A DNA stretch of 64,000 nucleotides from NCBI RefSeq assembly GCF_013032455.1, contig NZ_WQCF01000003.1, positions 248,001-312,000 of the forward strand, written 5' to 3'. Source of the stretch: Ruegeria atlantica. Lineage in GTDB: Bacteria; Pseudomonadota; Alphaproteobacteria; Rhodobacterales; Rhodobacteraceae. Below the pieces are notes generated by a model. That model was not told the origin of the DNA and did not search any database. It saw only the letters and a list, made by a program, of their open reading frames with translations. Below, one piece after another: positions 51,128-60,850 of the stretch (within the stretch, counting starts at the first letter, position 1; each line of letters begins with the position of its first letter). A program made the translations under genes and the position numbers.

Positions 51128-51906
51128 AGCGAGAAGAACACCCCTGTCAGAATGAAGTTGGCGGCCAGAATCATGATGGCGGCGGATTCGACTGAAGACT
51201 TGGTGGCCCGGCCCACGCCTTGTGCACCACGGCCCGAATTCATGCCGTAGTAACACCCCATCAAGGCGGCGATCAGGCCAAAAGCCGCCCCTTTGACGAG
51301 CGAAGAAACGATATCACGCGTCTCAAGGAAATTGACCGTATTGGACAGGTAAGTCGCCGGGTTGAAGCCCAGATTCTGGGTGGCAACGACGTAACCACCA
51401 GCGATCCCGATGATGTCGCCAATCCCAACCAGCAGCGGAACGGTGATCAGGGCGGCTAGAACGCGCGGGGCAGTCAGGTATTTCATCGGGTGGGTGGACA
51501 GGGTGACCAATGCGTCGATCTGCTCGGTCACTTTCATGGTCGCGATTTCAGCAGCGATAGACGAAGTCACACGGGCGGCAATCATCAGCCCGACCAGCAC
51601 CGGGCCAAGTTCGCGGACCATGCCGATGGCGACGATCTGGGGCACCACGGCCTCGGCGTTGAAGCGCGCGCCACCTGCATAGATCTGCAGGGCCAGTGCA
51701 CCGCCGGTAAAAATCGCAGTCAGGCCGACAACCGGCAGGGACAGCCAGCCGATATTCATCAGCGCGACGGCAAACTCCCTTGGGTAATAAGGAGGGCGAA
51801 AGACGTGCGAAATCGCATCGACTGAAAACAGGGCCACTTTGCCGAAAGTGGCGAACAATGTCAGAATCGCACGGCCCAGCCCGCCCAGCAGATGCAAAGG
51901 GTTCAT
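51124..51906 (-). CDS. mlaE: MlaE-type ABC transporter permease
   Basis: The 260-residue inner-membrane permease of the MlaE family (PF02405) has an N-terminal amphipathic region and five hydrophobic helices; [20 protein letters not shown] and the conserved E-I-x-x-M-K-V-x-E-Q-x-D pattern ([14 protein letters not shown]) are family hallmarks. It pairs with MlaF. Its start overlaps the alr stop by ATGA. alr, mlaE, mlaF and the HEPN-like ORF thus form an unbroken coupled set. Confidence 0.93.
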   Translation of the reverse strand: MNPLHLLGGLGRAILTLFATFGKVALFSVDAISHVFRPPYYPREFAVALMNIGWLSLPVVGLTAIFTGGALALQIYAGGARFNAEAVVPQIVAIGMVRELGPVLVGLMIAARVTSSIAAEIATMKVTEQIDALVTLSTHPMKYLTAPRVLAALITVPLLVGIGDIIGIAGGYVVATQNLGFNPATYLSNTVNFLETRDIVSSLVKGAAFGLIAALMGCYYGMNSGRGAQGVGRATKSSVESAAIMILAANFILTGVFFSL

Positions 51907-52937
51907 TCCACGTAGCCTCGGGAATAACGCGCACCAAGCGAGGTAAGGATTTCATATCCTATGGTGCCTGCGGCTTCGGCCAGATCATCGACCGTCTGGT
52001 GGCCGTTCAGGATGCGTAGACGTTCTGGATCTTGAGGCAGGTCCGTGACATCCACAGTGATAAGGTCCATCGAGATGCGCCCGACCAAGGGGCAGGGTTT
52101 CCCACCAGCAAATACGTCGATGCCGCCACCGATGGCCCGATGCAATCCATCTGCGTATCCCGCAGCAACGGTCGCGATTCGCGACGGGCGCCGAGCAATC
52201 CAACTGTTTCCATAACCCACGGATTCCCCGACCTCGACAGGGCGAACCTGAATTACGGGCAAATCAACGGTTACAACGGGTTTGGCGTCCGCAAAAGGCA
52301 AGCCGCCATAGAGGCCAATGCCCGGGCGGCAGAAATCAAAGTGAAATTCAGGAGGCAGTAGCATGCCACCGGTCGCTGCCAGCGACCGAGGTGCGTCTAT
52401 GCCATCCGTCAACTCGCGAAAGGTCTTCAATTGCTGTCGGTTCATCGGATGATCTGGTTCCTCAGAACAGGCGAGATGCGACATGACGACAACAGGTTTC
52501 AGCGCTTCGACTTTATGGCGCAATTCAGCCCAGTCGGCAGGCTCCCACCCCAGACGATTCATGCCGCTGTCCAACTGGATGCCAAACGCGTGATCCGGAA
52601 GCGCCTGCTGATGCCGAACGAATTGTTCGGGCGAGTTGATCAACGGTGTCAGGTCGTGATCCCGCAGCAAATCGGTGTCGCCTTCCATATGACCCGAGAA
52701 CACGCCGATCATCGGGCCGGGGCCAACAGCTTGGCGAACAGCGACACCTTCCTCGGCTGCTGCAACAAAAAACTTGCGGACGCCTTCCTCGGCCAGGGTG
52801 GCGGAAACTGGCCCGACCCCAAGGCCATAGGCATCAGCTTTGACCACGGCGCCGGTTTCGACATCCGTTTTCGCGTTGAGCGCCTGCCAGTTACTGGCCA
52901 GCGCGTGAAGATTGATCGTCAAACGTGCGGTACTCAT
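51903..52937 (-). CDS. alr: Alanine racemase
   Basis: The 344-residue PLP enzyme supplies D-alanine for peptidoglycan. The PLP lysine is in [15 protein letters not shown] (about residue 33); [13 protein letters not shown] (near 120) and the catalytic Tyr region [17 protein letters not shown] (near 235) match the family. The start is either the ATG at 52937 ([17 protein letters not shown]) or at 52949, four codons upstream; neither has a strong ribosome site, and I took the one fitting homologues. The gene is the first of the alr-mlaE-mlaF-HEPN-like set. Confidence 0.93.
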   Translation of the reverse strand: MSTARLTINLHALASNWQALNAKTDVETGAVVKADAYGLGVGPVSATLAEEGVRKFFVAAAEEGVAVRQAVGPGPMIGVFSGHMEGDTDLLRDHDLTPLINSPEQFVRHQQALPDHAFGIQLDSGMNRLGWEPADWAELRHKVEALKPVVVMSHLACSEEPDHPMNRQQLKTFRELTDGIDAPRSLAATGGMLLPPEFHFDFCRPGIGLYGGLPFADAKPVVTVDLPVIQVRPVEVGESVGYGNSWIARRPSRIATVAAGYADGLHRAIGGGIDVFAGGKPCPLVGRISMDLITVDVTDLPQDPERLRILNGHQTVDDLAEAAGTIGYEILTSLGARYSRGYVE

Positions 52938-53153
52938 GGTGCTGTTCATGACATTGGATCGCCGCAGGTCAAGGGGGGTAGAGGCAATTCTTCTACATAT
53001 TGAGGCATTCTCGTGCGGGTTCCGGCCTGTCTTCCAAAGCCTTGGCAGGAAAAGGCCTTTTTAGTACGGATCCGGGTCTCGTCATTGTGTCTGTAGCGTG
53101 ATCAACTGAGGGTGCTGAAGCGGGATCGTTTATCTACCATAAGGAGGCCGGCA

Positions 53154-53693
53154 TTGCTGAATCTGACCACAAATTACAAAGCGCGGGTTGCGGAATTGCC
53201 CGGTTTGTTTCGCGATGTCTTCACCGCCTCTGAGAGCGCGGAGGAGGGGCACGCTGTTGGCGCTTTGGCAGAGGATTTATTGAGCACGACTCCCGAGGAC
53301 GATTTGATATGTGTATTGGCGCTGGACGGGAGCGTGTTGTCAGGCTGTGTTTTGTATACGCGCCTGAGCTACGATCAGGACCCACGCCAGGTTTTCTTGA
53401 TGTCGCCGGTGGCTGTGCGAACAGACAGACAAAAAACGGGGATTGGCCAAAAGTTGATCAGTTTCGGGCTAGAAGAATTGCGCCTACAAGGGGTGGATTA
53501 CACGGTTACCTATGGTGATCCGGCCTATTATCAAAAGGTCGGGTTCCAGCAGATCACAGAAAACTTCGCGCAACCGCCCATGCCGCTAAGTATGCCGCAT
53601 GGATGGCTGGGGCAGTCTCTGGCCGGTTCCGAAACACCGATTGAGGGGCCATCTCAATGTGTCAGTGCGTTCAACAGGCCCGAGCTTTGGTAA
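53154..53693 (+). CDS. GNAT family N-acetyltransferase (TTG start)
   Basis: The 179-residue acetyltransferase has the acetyl-CoA motif A region: FLMSPVAVRTDRQKTGIGQK (strand 4 and the R/QxxGIG loop), followed by LISFGLEELRLQG and YGDPAYYQKVGF (motif B). It resembles YhbS-type acetyltransferases. AAGGAGG lies 7 bp before a TTG at 53154, which I take as the start (MLNLTTNYKARVAELP); an ATG at 53112 lacks a ribosome site. The substrate is unknown. It converges on dnaB with 1 bp between stops. Confidence 0.82.
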   Translation: MLNLTTNYKARVAELPGLFRDVFTASESAEEGHAVGALAEDLLSTTPEDDLICVLALDGSVLSGCVLYTRLSYDQDPRQVFLMSPVAVRTDRQKTGIGQKLISFGLEELRLQGVDYTVTYGDPAYYQKVGFQQITENFAQPPMPLSMPHGWLGQSLAGSETPIEGPSQCVSAFNRPELW

Positions 53694-53694
53694 A

Positions 53695-55185
53695 TCAGTA
53701 GCCCTCGTTCTGACCGTCCTGTTGCCAGGGTTTGACCAGATTGCCGAATCTTGTGAACTGTGCCTCGAACGAAAGCTCGACCGTGCCGATGGGACCGTGA
53801 CGCTGCTTGCCGACGATGACTTCAGCCTTGCCGTGTAGGCGCTCCATCGCCTCGATCCACTCGGCCATCTTGTCTGCTTCGTGATCGCCGGGCTTTTCGC
53901 GTTCCTTATAGTATTCCTCGCGGAACACGAACATCACCACATCGGCGTCCTGTTCGATCGAGCCCGATTCTCGCAGGTCAGAAAGTTGCGGGCGTTTGTC
54001 GTCACGGTTTTCTACCTGACGTGACAACTGAGATAGCGCGATGACCGGGATGTTGAGTTCCTTGGCAATGGCCTTCATGCCCATCGAAATCTCAGCGATT
54101 TCGTTGACCCGGTTGTCAGCCATACCCCGGCAGAGCTGCAGGTAGTCGATCACCAGCAGGTCCAACCCATGCGTCCGCTTCAACCGTCGCGCGCGGGCGG
54201 CGAGTTGCGAGATCGGCAGGGCGGGGGTGTCGTCGATGAACAGGGGGCAGGCTTCCAGATCTTTGGCTGCGTCTACGAAACGGCGGAACTCGGCTTCCGT
54301 CATGTCACCCTGACGGATTTTATGCGACGAAATCTCGGACGCTTCGGCCAGAACACGGCCCGCCAACTGCTCGGCGCTCATCTCCAATGAGAAGAAGCCA
54401 ACGACACCGCCATCAATTGCGCCTTCGCTGCCGTCGGGCTTGGTGCCGCGCTTGTACGCCTTGGCCACGTTGAACGCCACGTTGGTCGCCAGCGAGGTTT
54501 TACCCATCGACGGACGACCCGCCAGAATGATCAGGTCGGACGGGTGCAGGCCCCCAAGCTGTTTGTCCAAGTCGGCCAGACCGGTGGAAATCCCCGCCAT
54601 GCCACCACCGCGCTGGTACGCTTCGTTGGTGACGTTGACGGCTTCTGTGACCGCCTTGAGGAAGGATTGAAAACCCTGTTCGGTCTGGCCCTGCTCGGAT
54701 AACTGATAAAGCTGTTGCTCGGCTTCGACGATTTGTTCTTTTGGTTCGCTGGATACATCGACCCGCGCCGCCTTGTCCGAGATATCCCGGCCCAGTCGGA
54801 TCAGCTCGCGCCGGATGGCGAGGTCATAGATCATCTGAGCATAGTCATGCACCGCAAAGGCACTGATCGAGGCTCCCGCCAGTTTGACCAGATAGGCCGG
54901 GCCACCCAGTTCCTTCAGGCCTTCGTCTTCGGCCATGAAGGATTTCAGCGTCACAGGCGAAGCCAGCGCATTCTTGGCGATGCGTGTGGCCGCGACTTCG
55001 TAGATGCGGGCATGGACCGGGTCATAAAAATGCTCGGCCCCGATGATCGAGGCGACCCGGTCATAGAGGTCATTATTCGTCAGAATCGCGCCCAGAAGCT
55101 GTTGCTCGGCCTCAATGGAATGCGGCATGGTCTCGGCATTCTGAATCTGTGCCGCTGCCTGCTCGATACTGCTTATCTCGTTCAT
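53695..55185 (-). CDS. dnaB: Replicative DNA helicase DnaB
   Basis: The 496-residue hexameric helicase unwinds DNA at the replication fork. N-terminal domain: MPHSIEAEQQLLGAILTNND, residues 20-120. RecA-like motor: Walker A LIILAGRPSMGKTSLATNVA near residue 220, Walker B LLVIDYLQLC near 330, and the GKQRHGPIGTVELSFEAQFT end. No intein is present. Downstream on the same strand is alr, upstream is pyrE. Confidence 0.96.
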   Translation of the reverse strand: MNEISSIEQAAAQIQNAETMPHSIEAEQQLLGAILTNNDLYDRVASIIGAEHFYDPVHARIYEVAATRIAKNALASPVTLKSFMAEDEGLKELGGPAYLVKLAGASISAFAVHDYAQMIYDLAIRRELIRLGRDISDKAARVDVSSEPKEQIVEAEQQLYQLSEQGQTEQGFQSFLKAVTEAVNVTNEAYQRGGGMAGISTGLADLDKQLGGLHPSDLIILAGRPSMGKTSLATNVAFNVAKAYKRGTKPDGSEGAIDGGVVGFFSLEMSAEQLAGRVLAEASEISSHKIRQGDMTEAEFRRFVDAAKDLEACPLFIDDTPALPISQLAARARRLKRTHGLDLLVIDYLQLCRGMADNRVNEIAEISMGMKAIAKELNIPVIALSQLSRQVENRDDKRPQLSDLRESGSIEQDADVVMFVFREEYYKEREKPGDHEADKMAEWIEAMERLHGKAEVIVGKQRHGPIGTVELSFEAQFTRFGNLVKPWQQDGQNEGY

Positions 55186-55333
55186 TTTGTCCCCGCTGCC
55201 CTGTGGCAGTTCTAATCAATCAGGCCCGCACAAGGCCATCTGTAAATCTCTGAAGATAAGTCGCGTATAACTTTGCTTCAGCTTGGGATAACTTTGGGCA
55301 ACTCTGCCAAAAATTGTCGCATCACGCAATATT

Positions 55334-55360
55334 TTGTGTAGCCGATATGCGGCCACACAA
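55334..55360. other. Hairpin-forming inverted repeat between pyrE and dnaB
   Basis: TTGTGTAGCCG-ATATG-CGGCCACACAA: 11-base arms with one mismatch around a 5-base loop, in the 235-bp gap between pyrE and dnaB. No T-run follows on the minus strand, so it is not a standard terminator; a processing or regulatory hairpin is possible. Confidence 0.5.
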
Positions 55361-55420
55361 GATGCAAGTGGCCGGAGGGCGATTCTATGTTGAGTTACCC
55401 CCAGCTTATTCACAGGCGCT

Positions 55421-56101
55421 TTAGGAAGATTTATTCGCTTCCTGCCAGCCGCGGGGGTCGTTCAAGAAGGCCTCGACACCGTCAAGTGTCTCTTGGTCAA
55501 AGGCTTTCTGCGCTTTGGCCTCGGCCAGAACGTCCCACCAGGTGCACAGGTGATGCAGTTGGACGCCGTGGTCGCCAAGTGTTTTTTCGGTTTCAGGGAA
55601 TATGCCATAATAAAAGATGACCGCCGTATGCCCACAGGTCGCGCCCGTTTCGCGGATCGCATCCACAAAAGACAGTTTGGAGCCACCATCGGTGGTCAGA
55701 TCTTCGACCAGCAGCACGCGCTCGCCTTCGCTCATGGCGCCTTCGATACGGGCGTTGCGGCCATAGCCTTTGGGCTTCTTGCGCACATAGGTCATGGGCA
55801 GCGCCATACGCTCGGCGACCATCGCGGCGAAGGGGATACCCGCCGTTTCACCACCTGCGATATTGTCAAACGCCTCAAAACCCGCATCGCGCATCACAGT
55901 GACCGTCAGGAAATCCATCAAGGTCGAGCGGATGCGCGGGTACGAGATCAGCTTGCGGCAGTCGATATAGGTCGGGCTGGGCAGGCCGCTGGCCAGTGTA
56001 AACGGTTCGCGCGAGTTGAAGTGGACGGCCTTGATCTCCAGCAGCATCCGCGCGGTCAGGCGGGCGATTTCGGTGCTATCGGGGAAAGAGCTGGGGATCA
56101 T
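55421..56101 (-). CDS. pyrE: Orotate phosphoribosyltransferase
   Basis: The 226-residue enzyme converts orotate and PRPP to OMP in pyrimidine synthesis. The PRPP-binding signature is [20 protein letters not shown] near residue 125, and the N-terminal part has [20 protein letters not shown]. The start at 56101 ([15 protein letters not shown]) matches homologues; the frame further upstream is not conserved. Confidence 0.94.
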   Translation of the reverse strand: MIPSSFPDSTEIARLTARMLLEIKAVHFNSREPFTLASGLPSPTYIDCRKLISYPRIRSTLMDFLTVTVMRDAGFEAFDNIAGGETAGIPFAAMVAERMALPMTYVRKKPKGYGRNARIEGAMSEGERVLLVEDLTTDGGSKLSFVDAIRETGATCGHTAVIFYYGIFPETEKTLGDHGVQLHHLCTWWDVLAEAKAQKAFDQETLDGVEAFLNDPRGWQEANKSS

Positions 56102-56182
56102 GGTGCAACCTCGGGATTGAAATGACGTTGCGGGCAGATAGCCTGTCCATCGCTCCAGAGTCGAGAGGGTTGCGCGCAAAAG

Positions 56183-56211
56183 AAAAGCGGACCCGCAAGA
56201 GGTCCGCTTTT
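56183..56211 (-). terminator. Rho-independent terminator of amtB
   Basis: AAAAGCGGACC and GGTCCGCTTTT arms around a 7-base loop, followed on the minus strand by TTTTCTTTT. It lies 33 bp after the amtB stop and before pyrE. Confidence 0.8.
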
Positions 56212-56243
56212 GCCCTTACGGGCGTCAGGCAGCCAAGGTGGGC

Positions 56244-57425
56244 TCAGCTGCTCATGTCATAGGCGCGTTCGCCGTGTACCGACAGATCGAGCCCGTTTGT
56301 TTCGGTCTCGGCGTCTACGCGAAGCGGAGTGATGAGCGCAACCACCTTGATCAACACAAATGTGACAACTGACGTAAAGACACCCACGATCAGCAACCCG
56401 CCCAGCTGCGCGGTCCACGCACCCAAACCAAAGACGGCGATCATGATGGTGCCAAAGATACCACCAACACCGTGCACCGCGAAAACGTCCAGCGTGTCGT
56501 CGATGGTCAGCATGTTGCGGATGACGTTGACGGCCTCTTGGCACAGCACGCCTGCCACGGCACCGATGATCAGCGCCTGAACCGGGTCAACATAGCCCGA
56601 AGCCGGCGTGATTGAGGCCAGACCGGCAATGGTACCGGTGACCAGACCCACCATCGAGGCTTTGCCGTATTTAATCCGCTCCCACAGCGCCCATGTCAGC
56701 GAGGCGGTCGCGGCTGAAATATGCGTAACGGTCATCGCCATTGCAGCGCCACCGTCAGCCGCCAGCTGTGAACCACCGTTGAAACCGAACCAACCGACCC
56801 ACAGCATTGCGGCGCCGATCATGACAAAACCGGGATTGTGCGGAGGTGTGGTGCGATTGCGACGCGGCCCAAGCGCGACAGCGATGATCAGCGCAGCAAG
56901 ACCGGCGGTTTCATGAACGACAATACCACCAGCAAAGTCGCGCACGCCGATCTCACCCAGTATGCCGCCATCGGTCAGCATGCCACCGCCCCAGATCCAG
57001 TGAACGACAGGCGCATAGCACAGCAGCATCCATAGGCCCGAGAAGGTCAGAACGAAGCCAAAGCCTACGCGTTCAACATAGGCGCCCACGATCAGTGCCG
57101 GGGTGATGATGGCGAAAGTCATCTGGAAGGCAAAGAATAGAACCTCGGGCAAGGTGCCTGACAGGCTGTCAGCATCCACACCGTTCAGGAAGGCTTTGCC
57201 CAGGCCGCCCCACAAGCCCGACCCACCATCGCCAAACGCGATCGAATACCCTGCGATCAGCCACAGAATGCTCATCAAACAAGCGATGCTGAAACAGTGC
57301 ATGAACACGCTCAGCACGTTGCGGGCGCGCACGAGGCCGCCGTAGAACAGGGCCAGGCCCGGCAATGTCATGAACAGGACCAGGGCGGTTGCCACAATAA
57401 TCCAGGCGGTATCGGCTCCATTCAT
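56244..57425 (-). CDS. amtB: Ammonium channel AmtB
   Basis: The 393-residue channel has eleven transmembrane helices, starting WIIVATALVLFMTLPGLALF, with the Amt signature region FAGGIVVHETAGLAALIIAV (twin-His pore, first His) and FAVHGVGGIFGTIMIAVFGL (second His). Compared with E. coli AmtB it lacks a cleavable signal peptide and starts directly at the first helix. GAGGAG lies 8 bp before the ATG at 57425. No glnK gene is adjacent. Its terminator is 33 bp downstream. Confidence 0.93.
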   Translation of the reverse strand: MNGADTAWIIVATALVLFMTLPGLALFYGGLVRARNVLSVFMHCFSIACLMSILWLIAGYSIAFGDGGSGLWGGLGKAFLNGVDADSLSGTLPEVLFFAFQMTFAIITPALIVGAYVERVGFGFVLTFSGLWMLLCYAPVVHWIWGGGMLTDGGILGEIGVRDFAGGIVVHETAGLAALIIAVALGPRRNRTTPPHNPGFVMIGAAMLWVGWFGFNGGSQLAADGGAAMAMTVTHISAATASLTWALWERIKYGKASMVGLVTGTIAGLASITPASGYVDPVQALIIGAVAGVLCQEAVNVIRNMLTIDDTLDVFAVHGVGGIFGTIMIAVFGLGAWTAQLGGLLIVGVFTSVVTFVLIKVVALITPLRVDAETETNGLDLSVHGERAYDMSS

Positions 57426-57515
57426 CAGCCGGTCTCCTCTTTGCATCTCAAACTTGCACAGCGCGCTTTGAAGCGGAGGGCGTGAGAGGAAAAAAGAGGC
57501 AAAGGTAGATTTTGG

Positions 57516-57531
57516 CGCCTGTTTAAGGGGC
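57516..57531. promoter_or_regulatory. Possible NtrC-type site upstream of amtB
   Basis: CGCC-N9-GGC, a pattern I recall for Rhodobacter capsulatus NtrC sites, lies about 91-106 bp upstream of the amtB start. Only one copy is seen, whereas the known sites come in pairs, so this is tentative. Confidence 0.3.
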
Positions 57532-57578
57532 TTTTGGTCAACTGGTGACTAAATAAGCGTCGATTGGCAATTGATGCC

Positions 57579-58061
57579 TTAAATTTGTGCGAGAGTGAAA
57601 AGGCCCTGTGATAGCAGATTCAGCGCATGATCCCGCGCAGCAATGCGAACGTTGCTGCGTCCTCGCGCGCCGAATTCCACAGTTTCCGTGCGCGTGGGTA
57701 GTCCTTCGGCTGCCAACCCAAAACAGACCCGGCCTTCGGGCTTGAATTCAGAGCTGCCGGGACCCGCGATGCCCGTGACCGAGACCGCAAGCTGAGCCTC
57801 CGAGCGCCGTATCGCCCCTTCGGCCATTTCGCGGGCGACCTCTTCGGACACCGCGCCATGTGCGGCCAGCGTTTCACCTAATACGCCCAACATCTGCTGT
57901 TTGGCGGTGTTTGTGTAGGTGACAAAGCCACGCTCAACCACGGCAGAACTGCCGGGGATATCCGTCAACGCCGCTGCAACCAGACCGCCAGTGCAGCTTT
58001 CTGCTGTGGCGATCATCACTTGTTGCGCCTTGGCACGGTCGAGCACGTCTGAAACGGTCAT
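57579..58061 (-). CDS. pncC: Nicotinamide-nucleotide amidohydrolase (CinA C-terminal domain, PncC)
   Basis: The 160-residue protein is a stand-alone CinA C-terminal domain that deamidates NMN to nicotinate mononucleotide. Motifs: ATAESCTGGLVAAALTDIPG near residue 18, with Ser/Thr at the active site, and VSVTGIAGPG near residue 95. It begins within the pgpA stop (ATGA overlap), so translation is coupled. Confidence 0.9.
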   Translation of the reverse strand: MTVSDVLDRAKAQQVMIATAESCTGGLVAAALTDIPGSSAVVERGFVTYTNTAKQQMLGVLGETLAAHGAVSEEVAREMAEGAIRRSEAQLAVSVTGIAGPGSSEFKPEGRVCFGLAAEGLPTRTETVEFGARGRSNVRIAARDHALNLLSQGLFTLAQI

Positions 58062-58555
58062 AGGCCCATCACCCCATGCGCGATACCTGCTAGGATCAGC
58101 ACACCGAACGCGGCGAGAATCCCTGCAATCACATCATCCAACATGACGCCCATCGCGTCGTTGCGCCGATCGGCCCAGCCGACGGGGCCGGGTTTGGTGA
58201 TGTCGAACAGGCGGAACAGCACGAAACCGGCAATCCAGCCGGGCCAAAGTGTTGTGATCTCGATCCCATGCGCCCACGAGGGGTAGGATACCGCCCACAG
58301 AGCGATGAACTGCCCTGCAACCTCGTCAATAACGATCTCGGACGGGTCGTGATTGTCCTGACCCGCAGTCATGACGCGGGTTGCCCAGAGACCGCCGAAA
58401 AACATGGCGACAGTTGCGATGACCAGTAAAGGAAATCCGCCCAACGTGTGCAGCACCCAAGCGAGGGGTAGGGCGGCCAGCGATCCCCAAGTGCCCGGCG
58501 CAGGACGCAGATAACCGACGCCGCCGACTGTTCCGATCAGAAGCGCGGCCCTCAT
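58058..58555 (-). CDS. pgpA: Phosphatidylglycerophosphatase A
   Basis: The 165-residue membrane phosphatase dephosphorylates phosphatidylglycerol phosphate. The family catalytic pattern is [20 protein letters not shown] near the N-terminus, [17 protein letters not shown] near residue 68 and [20 protein letters not shown] near 130. Three to four transmembrane segments are seen. It overlaps ispDF upstream and pncC downstream, in an ispDF-pgpA-pncC set common in Rhodobacteraceae. Confidence 0.93.
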   Translation of the reverse strand: MRAALLIGTVGGVGYLRPAPGTWGSLAALPLAWVLHTLGGFPLLVIATVAMFFGGLWATRVMTAGQDNHDPSEIVIDEVAGQFIALWAVSYPSWAHGIEITTLWPGWIAGFVLFRLFDITKPGPVGWADRRNDAMGVMLDDVIAGILAAFGVLILAGIAHGVMGL

Positions 58556-59682
58556 GATTTCACCAGGCAGGCTGTGGCCAACGAGGCAATCCCTTCGCTG
58601 CGGCCGGTGAAACCAAGCCGTTCAGACGTCGTCGCCTTGACCGAAACCTGATCCGCGCGCAGCCCCATGATCCGCGCCATCTCGTCCCGCATGGCAGGCG
58701 CGTGCGGGCCGATCTTGGGGTATTCACAGACCAGAGTGCAGTCGACATTCGAGATACGGTAACCCATATCTTCGGCTAACTTGACCGCGTGGCGGAGGAA
58801 GATCTCACTGGCCGCGCCTTTCCATTGTGGGTCCGAGGGCGGAAAGTGCTGACCGATGTCGCCCTGCGCCAACGCGCCGTAGATGGCGTCGGTAACGGCA
58901 TGCATTCCCACATCTGCGTCCGAGTGGCCTTGCAGCCCGCGCTCATGCGGTACCTTCACTCCGCACAGGATCACATGATCCCCGTCGCCAAACCGATGCA
59001 CGTCGTACCCGTTGCCCAGCCTTACATCCATATCCATTCCCAATATGCGTTCCGCCCGGGCAAAATCCTCGGGCCGTGTTATTTTGATATTATCCGGGTC
59101 GCCCGGCACAATGGTCACGTCCAGCCCGGCGGCGCGGGCAACTTCCACGTCATCGGCGGCCCCTCCGGCATGGGCTGCATGTGCAGCGACGATCACATCA
59201 TAGCGAAAGCCTTGCGGCGTTTGCGCAGCGAACAGGCTGTCTCGATCTTGTGTTCCGGTCACCACGTGCCCATCCCCGGTCCAGAGCGCATCGGTTACAG
59301 CAAGGCCGGGCGCAGCAGCATGGTGACTGTCTAGCGCTTTCAGAACCTGCTGAATGATGTGCTGGCTGACACAGGGGCGAGCGACGTCGTGAATCAGAAC
59401 CTGTTGGACGTTCAGCGATGCCAGCGCCGTTAACCCGTTGCGAACGGAGCCTGCCCGGTCACTGCCGCCTGTAGCAAGGATCAGGTCAGTGCCTTCGAAT
59501 TCGGCCCAGGCCTCGTGATCATCTTCGGACAGCACCAGCACGATATGGTCCACCTGGCCCCGAAATCGGTCGAGGGTCCAGTCCGCGACACGCCGTCCGG
59601 CAAGCGTGCGCCATTGTTTGGGAACGCCCCCTCCGGCGCGCAGCCCGCGTCCTGCGGCGACAATGATGGCAGCGGTGGTCAT
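58552..59682 (-). CDS. ispDF: Bifunctional IspD-IspF (MEP pathway)
   Basis: The 376-residue fusion catalyses two MEP-pathway steps: CTP-dependent formation of CDP-methylerythritol and cyclisation to the 2,4-cyclodiphosphate. IspD (about residues 1-215) starts [20 protein letters not shown] with PKQWRTLAG; IspF (about 222-376) starts [17 protein letters not shown], carrying the zinc ligands (DVH and [19 protein letters not shown]). The ATG at 59682 was chosen as the family start. The fusion is typical of alphaproteobacteria. Confidence 0.96.
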   Translation of the reverse strand: MTTAAIIVAAGRGLRAGGGVPKQWRTLAGRRVADWTLDRFRGQVDHIVLVLSEDDHEAWAEFEGTDLILATGGSDRAGSVRNGLTALASLNVQQVLIHDVARPCVSQHIIQQVLKALDSHHAAAPGLAVTDALWTGDGHVVTGTQDRDSLFAAQTPQGFRYDVIVAAHAAHAGGAADDVEVARAAGLDVTIVPGDPDNIKITRPEDFARAERILGMDMDVRLGNGYDVHRFGDGDHVILCGVKVPHERGLQGHSDADVGMHAVTDAIYGALAQGDIGQHFPPSDPQWKGAASEIFLRHAVKLAEDMGYRISNVDCTLVCEYPKIGPHAPAMRDEMARIMGLRADQVSVKATTSERLGFTGRSEGIASLATACLVKS

Positions 59683-59756
59683 GGGGCGTTGTCTCCGGTG
59701 ATTTGCGGCCAATGTTTAGGGTGAGGAGAATGTAGAGGCAATCATTTGCGTAATGC

Positions 59757-59773
59757 TGCCTAAAAAATAGGCA
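59757..59773. promoter_or_regulatory. Inverted repeat upstream of dusB
   Basis: TGCCTA-AAAAA-TAGGCA: perfect 6-base arms with a 5-A loop in the promoter gap between ispDF and the dusB-ntrBCY operon. Possible operator or leader hairpin. Confidence 0.4.
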
Positions 59774-59866
59774 TGTGATGATTTTGCGGGCTTGATGGCC
59801 GCCATTTTGTTGTTCATATGCGCTCAATTCGTTATCCAACCCGTAAATGCCCAAGGATTAAGCACG

Positions 59867-60850
59867 TTGACCCTGCAACTCGCTGACAAAGCCCTGAACC
59901 CGCCGGTTTTGCTGGCTCCAATGGCCGGAATCACCGACCGGCCATTCCGCGATCTTGTGATGCGGTTTGGTGCCGGCATGGTCGTCAGCGAGATGGTCGC
60001 CAGCCAGGAGATGGTGCAAGCCAAGCCAGGCGTCCGTGAGCGGGCTGAATTGTCGGCAGACGTGGAAAACACCGCTGTGCAACTGGCCGGACGCGAGGCG
60101 CATTGGATGGCTGAAGCGGCCCGTCAGGTCGCTGATCGCGGCGCGCGGGTGATTGACATAAACATGGGATGTCCGGCCAAGAAGGTGACGAACGGTTATT
60201 CCGGTTCGGCCCTGTTGAAAACGCCAGACCACGCGCTGACCCTGATCGAAGCCGTGGTCGAAGCTGTCGATGTCCCGGTCACGTTGAAAACCAGATTGGG
60301 GTGGGATGATAGCCTTCTCAATGCCCCTGACGTTGCGCGGCGCGCGCAGGATGCTGGTATCTGCATGGTCACGATCCACGGACGCACTCGGTGCCAGTTC
60401 TACAAAGGTAGTGCTGATTGGTCGGCAATCCGTGCTGTAAAAGAGGCGGTTTCGATCCCGGTCATTGCTAATGGAGACATTGTAGACACAAACGCCGCGC
60501 GTGTGGCGTTGGATCAATCCGCTGCCGATGGCGTCATGGTTGGGCGCGGGGCGCAGGGTAAACCATGGGTTTTGGCCCAGATTTGTCACGACTTATACGG
60601 TGCTAAGGCACCCGTGATTCCAACCGGCGATGATCTGGTTGAGATGGTGCGTGCACACTACGGGTCGATGTTGGAGTTTTATGGTTCCGACCTCGGTCTG
60701 CGCGTCGCGCGTAAGCATCTAGGCTGGTATATGGATGAGGCCGGAACACCTGCTGCCCTGCGCCGTTCCGTGCTGACGTCCCGCGATACGGATGAGGTGC
60801 TGCGCCTGTTGGGTGATGCTCTTGCCGCCGAAGGGGAGGTCGCGGCATGA
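59867..60850 (+). CDS. dusB: tRNA-dihydrouridine synthase B (NifR3)
   Basis: The 327-residue FMN enzyme reduces uridines in tRNA. Motifs: PVLLAPMAGITDRPFRDLVM at the start of the barrel, INMGCPAKKVTNGYSGSAL near residue 95 with the catalytic cysteine, and TIHGRTRCQFYKGSADW near residue 165. I prefer the TTG at 59867, behind AAGGA, giving MTLQLADKALNPPVLLAP; an ATG at 59792 would add a hydrophobic arm that a cytosolic enzyme would not need. It leads the dusB-ntrB-ntrC operon, coupled to ntrB by ATGA (nifR3-ntrBC arrangement). Confidence 0.9.
   Translation: MTLQLADKALNPPVLLAPMAGITDRPFRDLVMRFGAGMVVSEMVASQEMVQAKPGVRERAELSADVENTAVQLAGREAHWMAEAARQVADRGARVIDINMGCPAKKVTNGYSGSALLKTPDHALTLIEAVVEAVDVPVTLKTRLGWDDSLLNAPDVARRAQDAGICMVTIHGRTRCQFYKGSADWSAIRAVKEAVSIPVIANGDIVDTNAARVALDQSAADGVMVGRGAQGKPWVLAQICHDLYGAKAPVIPTGDDLVEMVRAHYGSMLEFYGSDLGLRVARKHLGWYMDEAGTPAALRRSVLTSRDTDEVLRLLGDALAAEGEVAA

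Noticed and set aside
53050-53061. Palindrome AAAAGGCCTTTT upstream of the GNAT gene
   Set aside because: Short, low-complexity and without a regulator nearby; could arise by chance.
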